Origin: Cephalotus follicularis
Lineage: Eukaryota; Streptophyta; Magnoliopsida; Oxalidales; Cephalotaceae
Length of the DNA: 64,000 nt
Direction: 5' to 3'
Assembly: GCA_001972305.1 (NCBI GenBank)
Contig: BDDD01000046.1
Coordinates: forward strand, 707,247-771,246
This document shows, one piece after another, positions 27,082 to 39,241 of the stretch. Below the pieces are notes generated by a model that did not search any database, was not told the DNA's origin, and was given only the letters and a program-made list of their open reading frames with translations. The position numbers and the translations under genes were made by a program. Position 1 is the stretch's first letter. The number at the start of each line of letters is the position of its first letter.

Positions 27082-27589
27082 TGTTGATACAGAAATCCTC
27101 TACTCAACAGTATCCCACGTGTAGAACTTTGATTTGTTGAGAGAAACACTGCGAAAGCTCCGAGAAGATGATGAAGATGGTGATGTGATTGTATTTTCTA
27201 CACAAGTTTGCAAACACGTCGTAGGTCCAAGAGGGTGTACTCCCGGGGACACTCCGATGCTTAAGTTAGACAAAGGCAAGAATGCAATCACAGAGTGCTT
27301 TAGTATGTAAAAATGGCTGACTTGTGTAAAATATTTGATTATTGTATTTATAGAGATTGTTTGCAACTGCCTTTGCTTAATTTTCGGTGTTGATATGTGT
27401 TTCCTAAGGAAATGCCGAAGATCTCGGGCATTTCCCTGATCCTCCACCAGATTCGGTGCCAACACGCTATTATGCGTTATGCTTTGAATTTGGTAATTCC
27501 TGACCACGTGTCTTTGGCTCTGGTGGACACCTGTCTCAATTTCTCGAGGACACGTGACAGGGCTTAAGGACTAAATTTTTCTCGTATCA
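27082..27589 (-). repeat. 5' LTR of the Tat-like element
   Basis: Runs from TGTTGATAC to CGTATCA as written on the plus strand, so the ends form a short inverted repeat (TGATAC/GTATCA). It is followed at once by the CTAAG target duplication. It has an extra 12 bp (GATGAAGATGGT region) relative to the other LTR. Confidence 0.93.
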
Positions 27590-27594
27590 CTAAG

Positions 27595-29715
27595 AATGTC
27601 ATTCTCATAATAATGTTTAGATTTTCAGGAATGTTTTTATTTTCATGAATGTTTTGATTCTTTTGAATATGATAAAAAAATCTAATGATCATATTATATT
27701 ATAATAATTTATTTATAATAAATAATTTATATATAGTGTATGACAATATCTTCTCAAAGAAAGCGAATTATTCACGACTCGAGGCAATAAATTATTGTTT
27801 CCACAAAATATTGTTTTAACATGATAATCTTCATTTCTCTCTCCCATTTGCTGATGCAAATTGAGACCTGTCAATTACGTTTTGAGCATTTACAATATCC
27901 TTTAGCTCATCTTCAGGTATATAAGTGTAAATTTTAAGTGAATTTCTTGGTTATTGCTAGGTATTGTGAAATAAATAAACTAAAGTAATTAGCTACGTAT
28001 ACAAACTCTATAATCTAAACATGTCTAGTCTTACAAGAAATACAATAAAATCTAGACAACTATAATCTTTACATTTTCTCTGTCTATACAATAATAAATT
28101 AAAGTGAAAATTGTTTTTATATAAGAATAAATTAACGCGAGAATTATAAATTTTAAAAGATTCATTTAGAAATATTTGAGACCAACTATAAATTCAAGAT
28201 TTTAGGTTTTAATCTCATCAAAAATAATTTGAGATCACTATATGTTTTTTCACTTGTTTCGGTATATAGAGTGTGAAAGTTACATATCCTAAATCTTATA
28301 ATTCGAGATATCCACAAAGTGATTGAAGTTTCAATCAATTTATTGGTTAAAAAAAACAGTGAGAATTGTAATTAAAGATTATGTGTAAATGTAGGAGGGT
28401 CAACAATGGGCCCATAAAGTGAGAAGCTGGAGGCTGTGCAAAGTGGAAGAAATTGAGCTCACAAAAACTATTGATAGGCATGAGTCCATTTAATGTTAGT
28501 GCTACCTTTTCGTTGAACAAGCAAACAAGATGCACAAGGCAAGATGGAGTGAAGATTGGGTGAGGAATGTTAGAGTCTACAATATATATCTTGCATTGTT
28601 GCATCATGAGTTGATGCTGAGACTTTCAAGGGAACATGGGTTATTAATAACCCAGATGCAAGATCCCCGATGTCAATATTGTGGTTACTTCCACGATTCC
28701 TTTTCATGAGTGCAATGGATTGATTTAGCTCTTGACGGGATCTGTGATTTCTTCCGTCATTATAGTATGTTATAGAGGTAATCCGGATTCCTTCCTGATA
28801 GAAGAGTCAAAGGATAATTTGCGAGGTCTTTTGAAACTGTGAGTCATTAATCATTATACCATGTTACAGAGGTAATCTAGATTCCGCATAGAGGAATCAG
28901 GAAATTTTGCGAGGTCTTCTTAAACTGTGAGCGCTAACAAGTTGAACAATTATGACTTAAACATATTCCACATCCAATGAAGAGATATATATACCTATAT
29001 GTATCTTTAAAGGTGAAGTGGTATCATAGGACAGCTTTTGTGCACCGTACTAACCACATCTCCCATCGCCAGTGCAGTCATCGATTTCCATGGTCTGGGT
29101 GAATATCTTATAGATAGGCATCTAAAGTTGATACAAGATCAGGGGAGTCTTCTAGCTTAGATATTGTCTCTGCCTCAGCTCGCAAGTCCCTTTCTTTCTT
29201 TCTTGTATGTTTTGGAAGTGTAGCTTTTGCCAGGACTCCAATCTCGGGGGAAGGGGCTGCTTTTCAATCCAACTTCAGGACTAGGGTATTTAAATAAAAG
29301 TCGTTCAAGTTGGTGGGATTGGCTTCCTCCTTGTACAAGTACGGCCTTAGAACTTGTGATTGGTGTGGAGGGGAAGATCTTTCTATGATGTAGTTCAAGA
29401 AAGAAGGGAAAAGCCCTTTACTAATCAGATTTATGCTATAATGAAATACTATAGAATGCACTTCGTAACAACATTACCAGGGAATTCTACCGTAATCTGT
29501 GCAGCTATCGTTGTTGATCCCGCAGAAGTGACAAATGACTAGACCTATCAGCAGCTTCCGCTTCTTCCAAACATTTACCTTGATTGAATGACTGCCGATT
29601 TTGCATACCAGAAAGACATGAGAGCACATGGCTAACAGGCTGTGCAAATCAAGGGGACTCAGAAGTTGAGGACCACAAGTTGAGATCTCCAGCCAGTTAA
29701 ACTACCTCTCATGTT
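27595..29715. other. AT-rich intergenic DNA with diverged repeats
   Basis: No gene was recognised. A pair of imperfect direct repeats at about 28,765-28,932 shares AGAGGTAATC(C/T)(G/A)GATTCC and TTTGCGAGGTCTT. A 60-residue open stretch at 29360-29542 (ending VTTLPGNSTVICAAIVVDP) reads like real protein, but I could not place it in a family and it directly follows a stop codon. Confidence 0.4.
28765..28932. repeat. Two imperfect direct repeats of about 75 bp
   Basis: The two copies begin GTTATAGAGGTAATC and GTTACAGAGGTAATC and both end in GCGAGGTCTT followed by AAACTGTGAG. They are separated by a few tens of bases. Confidence 0.7.
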
Positions 29716-29958
29716 CATCCAAATTGGCTTGGAAATAACATAAATGATAGCCATTTGGATTACATATACCGTGCCTTTGCAGTAGTGACCGTAGTGAACT
29801 TGTTTATTACGTATATATTGCAAGTAGGAGCAGACGTGAAAGTGAAACCATATGCAAAGGAAGAAGCAGCAACTGAAGAAAATAAAAATAGGAATTCCCA
29901 AAATATCATTAAGTCGCTAACATATATCCAAGTTCAATTCATATTAATTGACAAATGA
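29716..29958 (+). pseudogene. Fragment resembling the C-terminus of an NPF (NRT1/PTR) transporter
   Basis: One frame reads HPNWLGNNINDSHLDYIYRA, followed by a hydrophobic stretch (FAVVTVVNLFITYIL) and a basic tail (VKVKPYAKE). That order is the usual end of nitrate/peptide transporters of the NPF family: a loop with W...N.N..HLDY, the last membrane helix, then a K-x-K-x-Y-like cytosolic tail. Upstream in the same frame there is a stop near 29,690 and no further transporter exons were found, so this looks like a broken copy or an orphan last exon. The assignment rests on pattern memory, not on a search. Confidence 0.45.
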
Positions 29959-30115
29959 TACATACATTACATCAAGAGAGCAATCCAATTCAGACCACCC
30001 TTTTTGTTTTCATTTTTTTCCCCACAATTTTTTTTTTCTTGGCTTATACACGGCAAGGCCAATAAGGACTATTATGACTAAGAATCAAATAGAAAACTGT
30101 ACAATGTATAAGGAG

Positions 30116-31267
30116 TTACCAAAAACTATCATCAACTCCCACCGAGGTAGAAAGGTCATCGTCTTTGTCCTCCTGTTCCAACTCAGGTTCTAGAACCCCA
30201 AATTCAGATTCAATATCAGCGAGGTTCTTCAGATCAACGACTGAAAGCTCATCTAAGCGCCTCACCACCAAGTCTGCAGCCCCAAGCTCGTAGACAGGAT
30301 GCTTGCTAGCAACAGCCACACACTTCATGCGTGCATCATGGGCAGCCTCCACAGTCTGATTAGAGTTCCCAAACACAATGCACCGCTCTGGTATAAATTT
30401 TAGAAGCTGTGCTGCGTACACAAACATCTCCGAATCAGGCTTCCCCCTGTGAACATCCTCTGCCGCTACTATAGCACTGAAGTATCCTTCAATTCCAATA
30501 GTTCCAATCGCAGTCTCAAGGATTTTTTTTGGTCTGGTAGAAACCAATGCCATTGGTATCTTGTAATGCATCAACACATTAACAAATTCTTGTGACCCAA
30601 TTCTTAACCTGTATATCTCACCTTGTAAACCTTGATAAATCTCTTCCTTTCTAGAAGTCATTCTTCTCACTAGTGCTGGGTCTCTGGACCAGCAGAGAAC
30701 TTCAGAAATGGCTTGCTCGTTTTTCATCCCTTCAATTCTTTTAAGGATATAAGCTGGAGGAGGCGATTTTCCTTCTTCTTGAGCAAGGACCAGCCACGCT
30801 TGTTTCTCAAAATCAGGATTGTCTTCGATTATAACACCCTCCCACTCAAATATAGCACCTAACCAACCACAACCCATCCTTTCTTGTCGAAGCAATGGAT
30901 TGTGTATTGAAGGGTTATCTGCTCCATTCTCTGGAGGCCACAAACCAGGTTTCCGATCTCCACCAGTATCAACCCTGTAATTCCATGTACGGGGAATATA
31001 TTCTTCCTCTCTATACGCGTGCACCTCTTTTGTCAACTCCATCGCAAGTACCTTAATTGACCAAGCCATTGTATTTGCTAACCTATCAATTTTCACTCTT
31101 TGCAAACTAGGAGGCGAAGTAACGATCCTTCTACCAATAAATTCAGCCAAGGGGAACCTGCAATTCTCAGAAGGTTTCCGTTTCTTGGGAGCATCCTTTG
31201 CAGGAAGCCCTCCACACATAGGCCGATGGCCAAGAAGAGAAGTCGCAGCAATCGAATCCACCACCAT
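30116..31267 (-). CDS. PYRP2: HAD-like 5-amino-6-(5-phosphoribitylamino)uracil phosphatase, plastid (PYRP2-like)
   Basis: The protein matches the plastid HAD-superfamily protein annotated in Arabidopsis (At4g11570 as I recall) as the phosphatase that dephosphorylates the riboflavin precursor ARPP. It is one intronless coding frame of 383 residues. The first ~60 residues are Ser/Arg/Lys-rich and look like a transit peptide. ANTMAWSIKVLAMELTKEV follows, then the HAD core: motif I region GAIFEWEGVIIEDN (residues 138-150), motif II PMALVSTRP, motif III HRGKPDSEMF, and motif IV region CIVFGNSNQTVEAA. The canonical acids are absent: motif I is E-x-E, not D-x-D, and motif IV has GNS where relatives have EDS. 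The C-terminal tail is acidic. The start is the ATG at 31267; the frame extends a few codons further only with non-ATG codons. A 5' UTR intron precedes it. Confidence 0.85.
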   Translation of the reverse strand: MVVDSIAATSLLGHRPMCGGLPAKDAPKKRKPSENCRFPLAEFIGRRIVTSPPSLQRVKIDRLANTMAWSIKVLAMELTKEVHAYREEEYIPRTWNYRVDTGGDRKPGLWPPENGADNPSIHNPLLRQERMGCGWLGAIFEWEGVIIEDNPDFEKQAWLVLAQEEGKSPPPAYILKRIEGMKNEQAISEVLCWSRDPALVRRMTSRKEEIYQGLQGEIYRLRIGSQEFVNVLMHYKIPMALVSTRPKKILETAIGTIGIEGYFSAIVAAEDVHRGKPDSEMFVYAAQLLKFIPERCIVFGNSNQTVEAAHDARMKCVAVASKHPVYELGAADLVVRRLDELSVVDLKNLADIESEFGVLEPELEQEDKDDDLSTSVGVDDSFW

Positions 31268-31295
31268 ATCTACCAAAGTGACAATATCGACGCAA

Positions 31296-31908
31296 CTAAA
31301 ATTCTACTTTAAAAACTTCACCTTATACCTAAACCCTTTTGGAGTTCTTGTAATCTTGAAACCGAAGATCACCCAAACTAGGCCTAACTAAAAACATATA
31401 GCTGAGTTTTTAATCACTAAAGTTCAATCTTTCTCAACAGAGATAATACCAATTCACGTGTCGATTCCACCAAAACACCTAACACTTAGATAAAAAAAGG
31501 ACCCATTTTTTGTAAGAAAGCTGCACACAAAGTCCTCTTATTGTCTATAACCCCAAAAGGAAGAAGAATAAAACAATCTTCTCAAATAAAAAACCCCAAA
31601 TTCATTAAAGAAAACACTATAAGCATTCCCTATAAGCCAAGTAAGCATAACCCACTACTCCAAAGAATCTAAAGACCCCAAAGAAAGCCAAATCTAAAAC
31701 CAAAAACCAAAAACTAAAAACCAACAAACCAAACTTCAACAGTATATACAACAAATACCCAACAGATTACAAGCAAGTACAACTCTTAATACCCCTAAAT
31801 TTAAAAACTTTAACCCAACTAAACAAAAGCTATATAATCATTGATATTAATAGTAATTATAATTCGTACATACAAATATGGAATATAAAAAAAGATGTTG
31901 AAAAAAAC
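31296..31908 (-). other. Probable 5' UTR intron of the PYRP2-like gene
   Basis: On the minus strand a CTCCAG/GTTTTTTTC donor at 31909/31908 and a GAATTTTAG/TTGCG acceptor at 31296/31295 bound an AT-rich 613-bp stretch. The first leader exon would then lie at 31909 and above, in the (CT)n-rich region. Confidence 0.5.
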
Positions 31909-31953
31909 CTGGAGAAAGGATAACCGTTGATAATAGATCCTATGGCTGAGATT

Positions 31954-31955
<2 letters not shown>

Positions 31956-31992
<37 letters not shown>
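31956..31992. repeat. (GA)n microsatellite in the PYRP2 leader
   Basis: About 18 GA units, which read as (CT)n on the gene's sense strand. CT-rich tracts are common in plant 5' UTRs. Confidence 0.95.
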
Positions 31993-31996
<4 letters not shown>

Positions 31997-32061
31997 ACTA
32001 GATTCTTGAGAGATGGATATGTGAATCTCCCTCTTCTTTCTTGGAGAGGAATGTGGTCTCC

Positions 32062-32096
32062 TTTTATTTTTATTTTTATTTTTATTTTTATTTTTT
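32062..32096. repeat. (TTTTA)n pentanucleotide repeat
   Basis: Six TTTTA units in a row followed by a T run. On the PYRP2 sense strand this is (TAAAA)n just upstream of the CT tract, so it could overlap the core promoter. Confidence 0.95.
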
Positions 32097-32099
32097 TGT

Positions 32100-35000
32100 G
32101 GTTTATAATAATTCCTGTTTGGAGATTTTAAAGAGATCGGTGATGACGCACACATGTAACTGGCTAAATGTACACGTGTCGGTGATATGGAAATTCTTTT
32201 TTATTTTTATTTTTTGCCCTTTTTCTTTTTGGAGGCTGCTTTAGATTTTAGTATTTAACACTTTTGTTATCTTATAATTATTTTTTGCTCATAATCCAAA
32301 AACTGTAATTCTAATATATAAAAACAACAGGTCATGTAACAGAAATTGATAAATATTATTGATCATGTTTCTAAAAAAATTCTTAATTAATATTTGAAAA
32401 TACATAAAATATGGTTGATAATATTTGATTATATTTTTGAGATTAAACTAGAATCTATAAAATTATTAATAAATAAATTATAAAATAGTTATATTTTGTA
32501 TGTGAATATGAAACAATCAGATATTTTTGATTGATTTAAAATTTTCATATATGATTTATATTGATATAATATCAGATATAACGATTTGATTTAAAAAATA
32601 TATCAAAATATAAATTTTTAAAATATTGATCCAATTCCTTAAAGAAACGGACTAAATCTAATCTCATGTCATAATTTTCACGCATTTTCTACTATTGATT
32701 TGCGCATGTCAATGAATTTTACACGAGAAACAAAATAAGTCTTATTTTGGTTATTATTAACATAACAATGCTATAAATGAACATTTCCCAAATTGCATGC
32801 AAGCAAATAATTCCGTATCCTAGTTCTTTCTGTTCTTATAGATGAGTGAAATCTGGTAATTTTTCAAAACCCTCCTACTATAAGTCTATAATAGATGATC
32901 TTGTTAGTGTAGTTTTTTTAAGACCTTAATTAGGTTCTTATTTGTTTTGTGCCCTTCAAAGGAAGAAAAAAAAGAAAAAAGAATCATTCAAAGTTTCATC
33001 AATGATTTAACATAAATAGGAAACTTTTTAGGTATCGGATTAGAGTTTTCTTTATGGCTTTAATTATGATATAGGTGAAATGTCAATGTTATGCTTTCAC
33101 GTTATACCACCCATCAATTAAGTAATGAGTATATTGAGAAGACACAACAATAATGATATAAAAAAAGTTGGGTTCATATTCTTGCTTGTTTTGACATTAA
33201 CAGGCCATCATCATGAATTGTGTTGCAACTTGCTTATTGCTTTTGCGTGCAAATCTCCCCTACATTAGGCTATGCAATTAAGGGTATTTTGTTAATAAGG
33301 TATCTCACTTCTTCAGTTGGAAGTTACCTTTGATATTTTTTAAATCAATTTTTTTTTAAAATTTTTATATAAATGTTTTAGATAATATAATAAATATTTA
33401 AATAATTTTAAAAAGTGATATTTTAAATAAATTTATATTTACATATATATTGTATCACACATACATATAGTTCATGAAGTCATCCATGTAAATTTTGGGT
33501 AAATTTGAAATTTTTATCAAATTTAACCCAAAATTTTGATTATTAGAAAATTTAATATTTTAGATTTAAACTCGGTTTGTATTTTTTTATTTATTCCGGG
33601 TATATCCGATATCTGAATTAAAATATGAATCTTGAAATTAAAAAGGTTATAATATTTGAACCATCTCTATATCTCACTAATCCCGCACAGCCCATTATTA
33701 CTTCAGTCGACAACACAAACACAAAACGATCTCGACCACAACATCACCACAACATCTCTATATGCGTCGTGGGTGTTTGAATAAGCGAGCTATGTGCAGG
33801 TTTGCGAACTTGTGGTTTGTTCGTCCATTGATTTGGGTATGATGGAGCTGCGGTTTGAGCTGTGATTTCAGATTGTGATTGTCGGCTTTTCAAATAGGTC
33901 AGTGGTTTCGGTTTGTAATTTTGGGTCTTTGGGTTATGACTCAGTTCGTTTTTTTTTTTAAATTTTGTTTTGGATTTGAAATGGGTCGGGTTGATGGTTT
34001 GTGACTGTTTCTTTACTTTGTTGATGGTAACTATGGTGGCTATGTGATTTGGGTATTTGGGCAGTGGCATCAAGGCTGGTTGCGTTACCAGTGTATTAGA
34101 GGTTGTGAGGTTTGGCATTACGAAGGCTTTGGTGCAGGTGGTGGCATGGATTGATTTTTGTGTGGCTTTTTTTGTTTGGAGGGTGGCATGTTTTGATATG
34201 GTTGTCCTGTTGACAGTGGATTCAGGGTGGAGGCAGGTTGTGGTTTGATCTTTTTTTAGGTTTTCTTAATAAAAAATCACAACTACCGATCTCGACCACA
34301 ACATCACCACTACTACCGATTGTTTTTTGGAAATCCACTGCTACCGATCTATCAACCACAACATCACCACTACCAATCTCAACTAGCAGCTCTCAGACTC
34401 TCACCAGACAATATTTCGATTTTGGACCGAAATCTCATCAGCTCAACTGCTCAAGTAAGAAAAAAAATTTGTTTGGTTTTCTTTCCATTTTGACTTTTCA
34501 ATTTTTGAGTTCATTTTAAAATTTTATTTTTAACTATTAATTTAGTGTAATTTGTAATTTTGTATTAATTTAGTCTAACAAGTTAGTAGCAGATTTTATT
34601 TTCGTTTTGGAGGCTTGCTACCATTAGATATTTAAAAAATTGTGAGAAGTGATTTATTGAAAGCTGATATTATTAGATAATTGAGTTTTAAGGTCAAATG
34701 TAGTTGATTAAGCTTGAAATGTGAAACCCTAGGTTCTGCGAGACTAAGCGTCAGCGCTTAGGTCGTGTTTTAAAGGTGATCGTTTTACAAACGGTGAGCT
34801 CTTTGCTTCTCTTGCATGTTAGAGAATATCTCATACATGTAAGAGAAGACATTTACATGTTTGAGAACTCTTTCAAATTTTAAATTAGAAATTCTTACAT
34901 GTAAGAAACAATCTCATACACGTACCTGATTACAAGTTTACAACAACCTCTGGATTTATTTAGCTGCATACATTACAATTTTACGACACGTATACGCATC

Positions 35001-36322
35001 ATTAGCACTAAAACAAAACAGTTAAACAGGTTACTTACAGTACAGGGGAAAAAATTAAAAAAAAAACATTATAAATTTTCGGGTATTACCTGAAACCCCA
35101 ATTTTCTTTGGGTTCAGGTAGCACCCAAAAATCAGAAATTTCGGGCAGGGTTCAGGAGCACCAAATTGCTCCCCGAAATCCAAACCCGAATAGTAATTTG
35201 GATTCGGGCTTCACCCGTTCGCACAGTCATCTCCATTTGGACTTTGATCAATATATTTACATCTTGAGAATTTAAAGTTAAAACCATATAACAAATAAAA
35301 TGATAGTTACGAGTAATTCATCTACCACCCTTAAAAGTAAAGGTATACAATATAATATGGGAGATGATAACTCATGTATAGAATCTGACGTGATATACGA
35401 TATGATAATTTATACCTGACATAGATTGTGACTGTCAAACTCAGCTCATCCAACCTAGAGATTAAATAGACAAACATATTATCAAACCAATTAAAGAGAC
35501 AAAATAGATTGGTGGGTGATAGAAAACATGTGTTTATTTTGACATGGGCCATTATCTTGAGGTCAAACTTGTTTATTTATCTTATTTGTAAATAAGAGCT
35601 AACAATTAAGACGTGCTTTTAAATGCTCTTAATCATTAGTATGTTTACATACACATTTGTGACCTAAATTTAGTCTAGTAAACAAAATTAATTAAAATCT
35701 TATTATAAGCAGATTACTTCTATTAAAAATATCTATAAGACACTTTTATCATTTTATCTGTAATAATGGTATGATGATTAAACCACCTTGAAAATTTCTT
35801 ATTAAAAACATTAAGATTTTAATTATAAGAGAATGTGTCATCTAATAAGATAATAATAGATTTGATAATTAAAATCTACTATATATTTGCACCTTTGATT
35901 TTCTCAAAAAAATGTACTACCAATATTTGCAATACGATAATTATATTTTAAGAAGAAAAAATTCGGTTTGCCCATCCCCGTATGATGATTCGTGTAAACT
36001 ATTTGTTTTTTTATTGTGTTCGGGTCGAATTTGAATCGGATTAGTATTGTGTTTAATTGGTTTACCAGAATATAATTCAAACTCAAAATCAAATTATACG
36101 AATGGATACTAGTATAAGTTAACCGAATTTATGTTAAAATCATTTAAATTATTACCGTATTGAATTTAATTCGGATTCACGTGTCATGACACACGTTGTC
36201 ACTCCACGACCGCCTGTGAGTTTCTTGTTAGCTTATTCTTTTGTGTGTCACTTAATAGTTATAGACGGGCTCACGGACTGTTTGACAAAATTCACGAGAG
36301 AAAAAACCCAAACAAAACTAGC
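32100..36322. other. AT-rich intergenic DNA with repeat remnants
   Basis: No gene was recognised. Visible structure includes three copies of a CGATCT(C/A)(G/T)(A/C)...CCACAACATCACCAC phrase (33727-33750, 34287-34310, 34345-34366). There is a stretch rich in CGGGT-type words at 35,060-35,220, and another at 36,000-36,180 resembling that in tubulin intron 1. The last ~130 bases before 36,323 are probably the leader of the next gene. Confidence 0.45.
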
Positions 36323-38444
36323 ATGGGCAAGAGAGGAGGAGCCAAGAGAGCAGCGAGCACACCATCTGGATCTCATAAATCAATCTCGCTCAGGGAAATA
36401 ACGAGCGGCAAAAGGCAAAGCAAAGGAGACACAGCCAATTTCAAGTCCAAACTGAAACACGAGCACTTGCAAAAGCTCGCAGTGTGGGCTAGTGGGGAGG
36501 CTTCAATTCCCCCTCTTGCCGCGTTTTTCGGGCACCGGTTGGCCGCCATTGGAGAGTCGTCGGGGATTCAGCCTGACTCTTCTCTGTTTCCTTGCCAAAG
36601 GTTTGGTCTTTGCTGTTTTTTCTTTTATTGGTTTCAATTCTTTTTATTTTTATTTATAACAACTGGTTTGTTGTGTTTTTGTATATATTACCCTTGGTTA
36701 TTGCCACAATTGTGAGTGTATTGAGTTGGTTTAAGCTCTTATGTAGTTTAAGCTCGGCTATGAAGGCACTTTTACTATGTATTGGTTTATATATATTTTT
36801 TTAACTTTTGAACTATTTTTTAAGTAAGTTGATTTTGAATGAAAATTGTTGAATTCCCAATTTGTTGATTATATTCACAGGAATTAATTACCATGGCCAT
36901 TTCCATCAGGACTTGAGCAAAATAATGTAGTTTCTCTTGTGCTAGCCCTTAGAAATTTGGAGAAATTTGGACAAAAGGTTGCTTATAAAAATATATGACA
37001 AACATTTCATCAAATTAGTTATGGAGTCCTATATATTGTAACAGCAGTTCACTAAGTAAAATTTAAATCAAATTTCAGAGTTTCATGGCATTAAGTGCGA
37101 CTTGCATTAGAGGTTGAAGTTTTTAACCGGTTTCAGTGTTATTTGATTTGCCTGATTTAGTGCTTGTTGACATATCCTGGTTTCCTAGTTGTAAACCACT
37201 CTTTTAACTATATTATACAATGTTATTGAGAACATACATTTTGCATATTAGTGTGAAACATGGTTTCTTATGGGGGTTTATGGGGTTAGTAACGACATGA
37301 CTACAAATTTGTGTGCTTCTCATTATCTGAATTGTAGCCCCAAAGCCTTGCTTCATACTTTCTTTGTGATTGATATTGGCATATTTCATTATATATGTGA
37401 GCATATGAAACAATAATACTTAAACTTAGATACACCTCTTTGCTTAGGACATCAACATGGTGTTTTCTAAACTCCTATACCTTTTTTGTACCTGGTTAAA
37501 AGCATTGAAGCTATATATGTGAGTACAAGTGTTGCAAGCTGCGGGCTTTTGCTGAGTTACAAAATTGATAAGCCTACTTGCTACATTGATCAAAGTTCTT
37601 GAGACAGCGTTGATTTAAAAGTATAGATTGCCAGGTGTTAATACTTAATAACCTTTAATTTATTAAAATCTTTTGAGTTCAGAACCAGAGCTGTGTACTG
37701 CAATAGCTAGGAATGAACTTTTAGTGCGTTTCCAATATTCACTGATTTTTTGGTGGTGGTGTTGTCAAAATGTTGACACCAGTTTTTAGTTTGCATTATT
37801 TGTTTGTTGGTTTGGATATCTAGTTTCTTGATTACCAAATTACTTGTTACAGATGTGAGACAATTCTTCAACCTGGCTTTAACTGCACTGTTCGAATCGA
37901 AAAAAATAAAAAAAAGGCGGGCCATGGACGCAAGAAACCTCATAATACCGTACAGAACTACGTGGTTGTCAAATGCCACTTCTGTTCACATCAGAATGCA
38001 AAGAGAGGGACTCGAAAAGGCCATATGAAAGAAATATGCCTTCCCAAGGTGAAACCCTCCTCAAAATCAGAACTTTCCACGTCCAAGCTTCAAAAATGCA
38101 GTTTGGAGAAAGACATAGGAAGCAAAGATGAGGGTTTTACAGTTGATGAGATTGCTTCACCAGCTATAGCTGGAGATACTACTGTCACTGACAGTCCAAC
38201 TACTTCTCTGGTAAGAACTGGAATGTCATTGTTGGATGCAAAGACGAGAAAGAGAAAGAGATCTTGTTCTAAGAAACTGGCTGAAACTGAGAGCGCTTCT
38301 GCTGAAGTAGATTCTGGAAACACTGCCAGTACATTGAGTAAAAGGAAGAGAAAATCTTGGACAAGCTTGAAGCAACTTGCTGAGAGTAGTGCACAGAGCA
38401 ATAGCAGGAATGTTACTAATTTAGCAATCCCATTCTTGTTATAG
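36323..38444 (+). CDS. RNase P Rpr2/Rpp21/Snm1-type subunit protein, two exons
   Basis: Rpr2/Rpp21 proteins are zinc-ribbon subunits of eukaryotic RNase P/MRP, which trim precursor tRNA and rRNA. Exons are 36323-36600 and 37853-38444 (289 residues), with a GT-AG intron of 1,252 bp. The protein starts MGKRGGAKRAASTPSG. The helical part (KLKHEHLQKLAVWASGEA) is followed by a zinc ribbon split by the intron: CQRC at residues 91-94, QPGFNCTVRI, and CHFC at 134-137, so four cysteine ligands are present. The C-terminal half is a basic, Ser/Lys-rich, probably unstructured tail with nuclear-localisation-like strings (KTRKRKR, LSKRKRKS). Upstream in-frame sequence lacks an ATG, which fixes the start. 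Plants also have a protein-only RNase P, so the exact particle it serves is not known from sequence. Confidence 0.85.
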
Positions 38445-39241
38445 GTAAAAGTGGATATCAATATTGAGATTATAAATGATGAGGTAGGGAATGTGATTAC
38501 AGTAACATCAATTTTGACAGAAAATATAGTGCTTTGTAAGGTGTGGTCAAAAGGTTAACAGGGTTTATTTATTTGTCTTTCTGAGTAAATAATTTTGTTT
38601 CTTCATTTTTATTTACATTTTAACTTGTATTATTAATTTTATTTAGTCAAATTCTACACTTAATTGTTTTTTTTTAACTCTTGAACTATTACAATTTTTT
38701 TCTCAAGTATTTATACAATGTTTAATTATCAAGTCATATATTTTAATTTTTTTCTAATGTTTTACTAAACAAATCAATATATTTTTTCAGTCCTTCTTAG
38801 CAAGTATATCTATTTTATTTCTTTTCAATTTTCTTTCTTCTATGGTCACCAAAAAAAAAAAAATGAAAGAAACTTTTTATTATCATTATTTGAAATGTTC
38901 TGTATCAAACACAGCATAAATGATAAATTTTGTAGTTATTAAATGAAATTTCTTTTAAAATTTTAAAATATGAAAGAGGAAAATAAGCATAAAGCTTAAG
39001 AATGTTTATTAGTTTTACAAATTTTTAAATGTATCTGAAAACGATATTATAATACTTAATTAAATTTAATAATTTAATTGAGTTTAACCTAATTCAAGTT
39101 GTTAACCTGTTAAAAACGATATAAATCCGTAATATTAAGAAAATTTAACCCGTTAAACACGACAAAAACAAACTAATAATATCGAGAAAATTCCAACAGA
39201 CGTTTATAAACCGCCGAAAAAACAAGAGGGAAGGAAATGAA
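38445..39241. other. Intergenic DNA between the Rpr2-like and BAH genes
   Basis: AT-rich; contains the presumed 3' UTR of the Rpr2-like gene and, at about 39,010-39,190, a stretch with TTAACCTGTTAAAAACGATAT and TTAACCCGTTAAACACGAC typical of short plant repeat remnants. No coding sequence. Confidence 0.45.

Larger units (their letters stand above)
16905..27589 (-). mobile_element. Ty3/gypsy LTR retrotransposon, Tat-like, with antisense extra gene
   Basis: Two LTRs bound the element and CTAAG occurs directly outside both ends (16900-16904 and 27590-27594), a clean 5-bp target duplication. Gag, protease, RT, RNase H and integrase run right to left, so the 5' LTR is the one at 27 kb. Just inside it the minus strand reads GTTGGCGCTGTTTGTG, a possible primer-binding site. 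Just inside the other LTR is a polypurine tract (GACCGGGGGGC). A second RNase H-like stretch after RT and an oppositely oriented ORF downstream of pol are traits of the plant Tat lineage. Every coding segment carries stops or frameshifts, and the LTRs differ at many sites including a 12-bp indel, so the copy is old and not autonomous. Confidence 0.93.

Noticed and set aside
33744-34118. 124-residue Lys/Pro/Thr-rich minus-strand frame
   Set aside because: Low complexity, no splice partners or homology seen; sits between repeated phrases.
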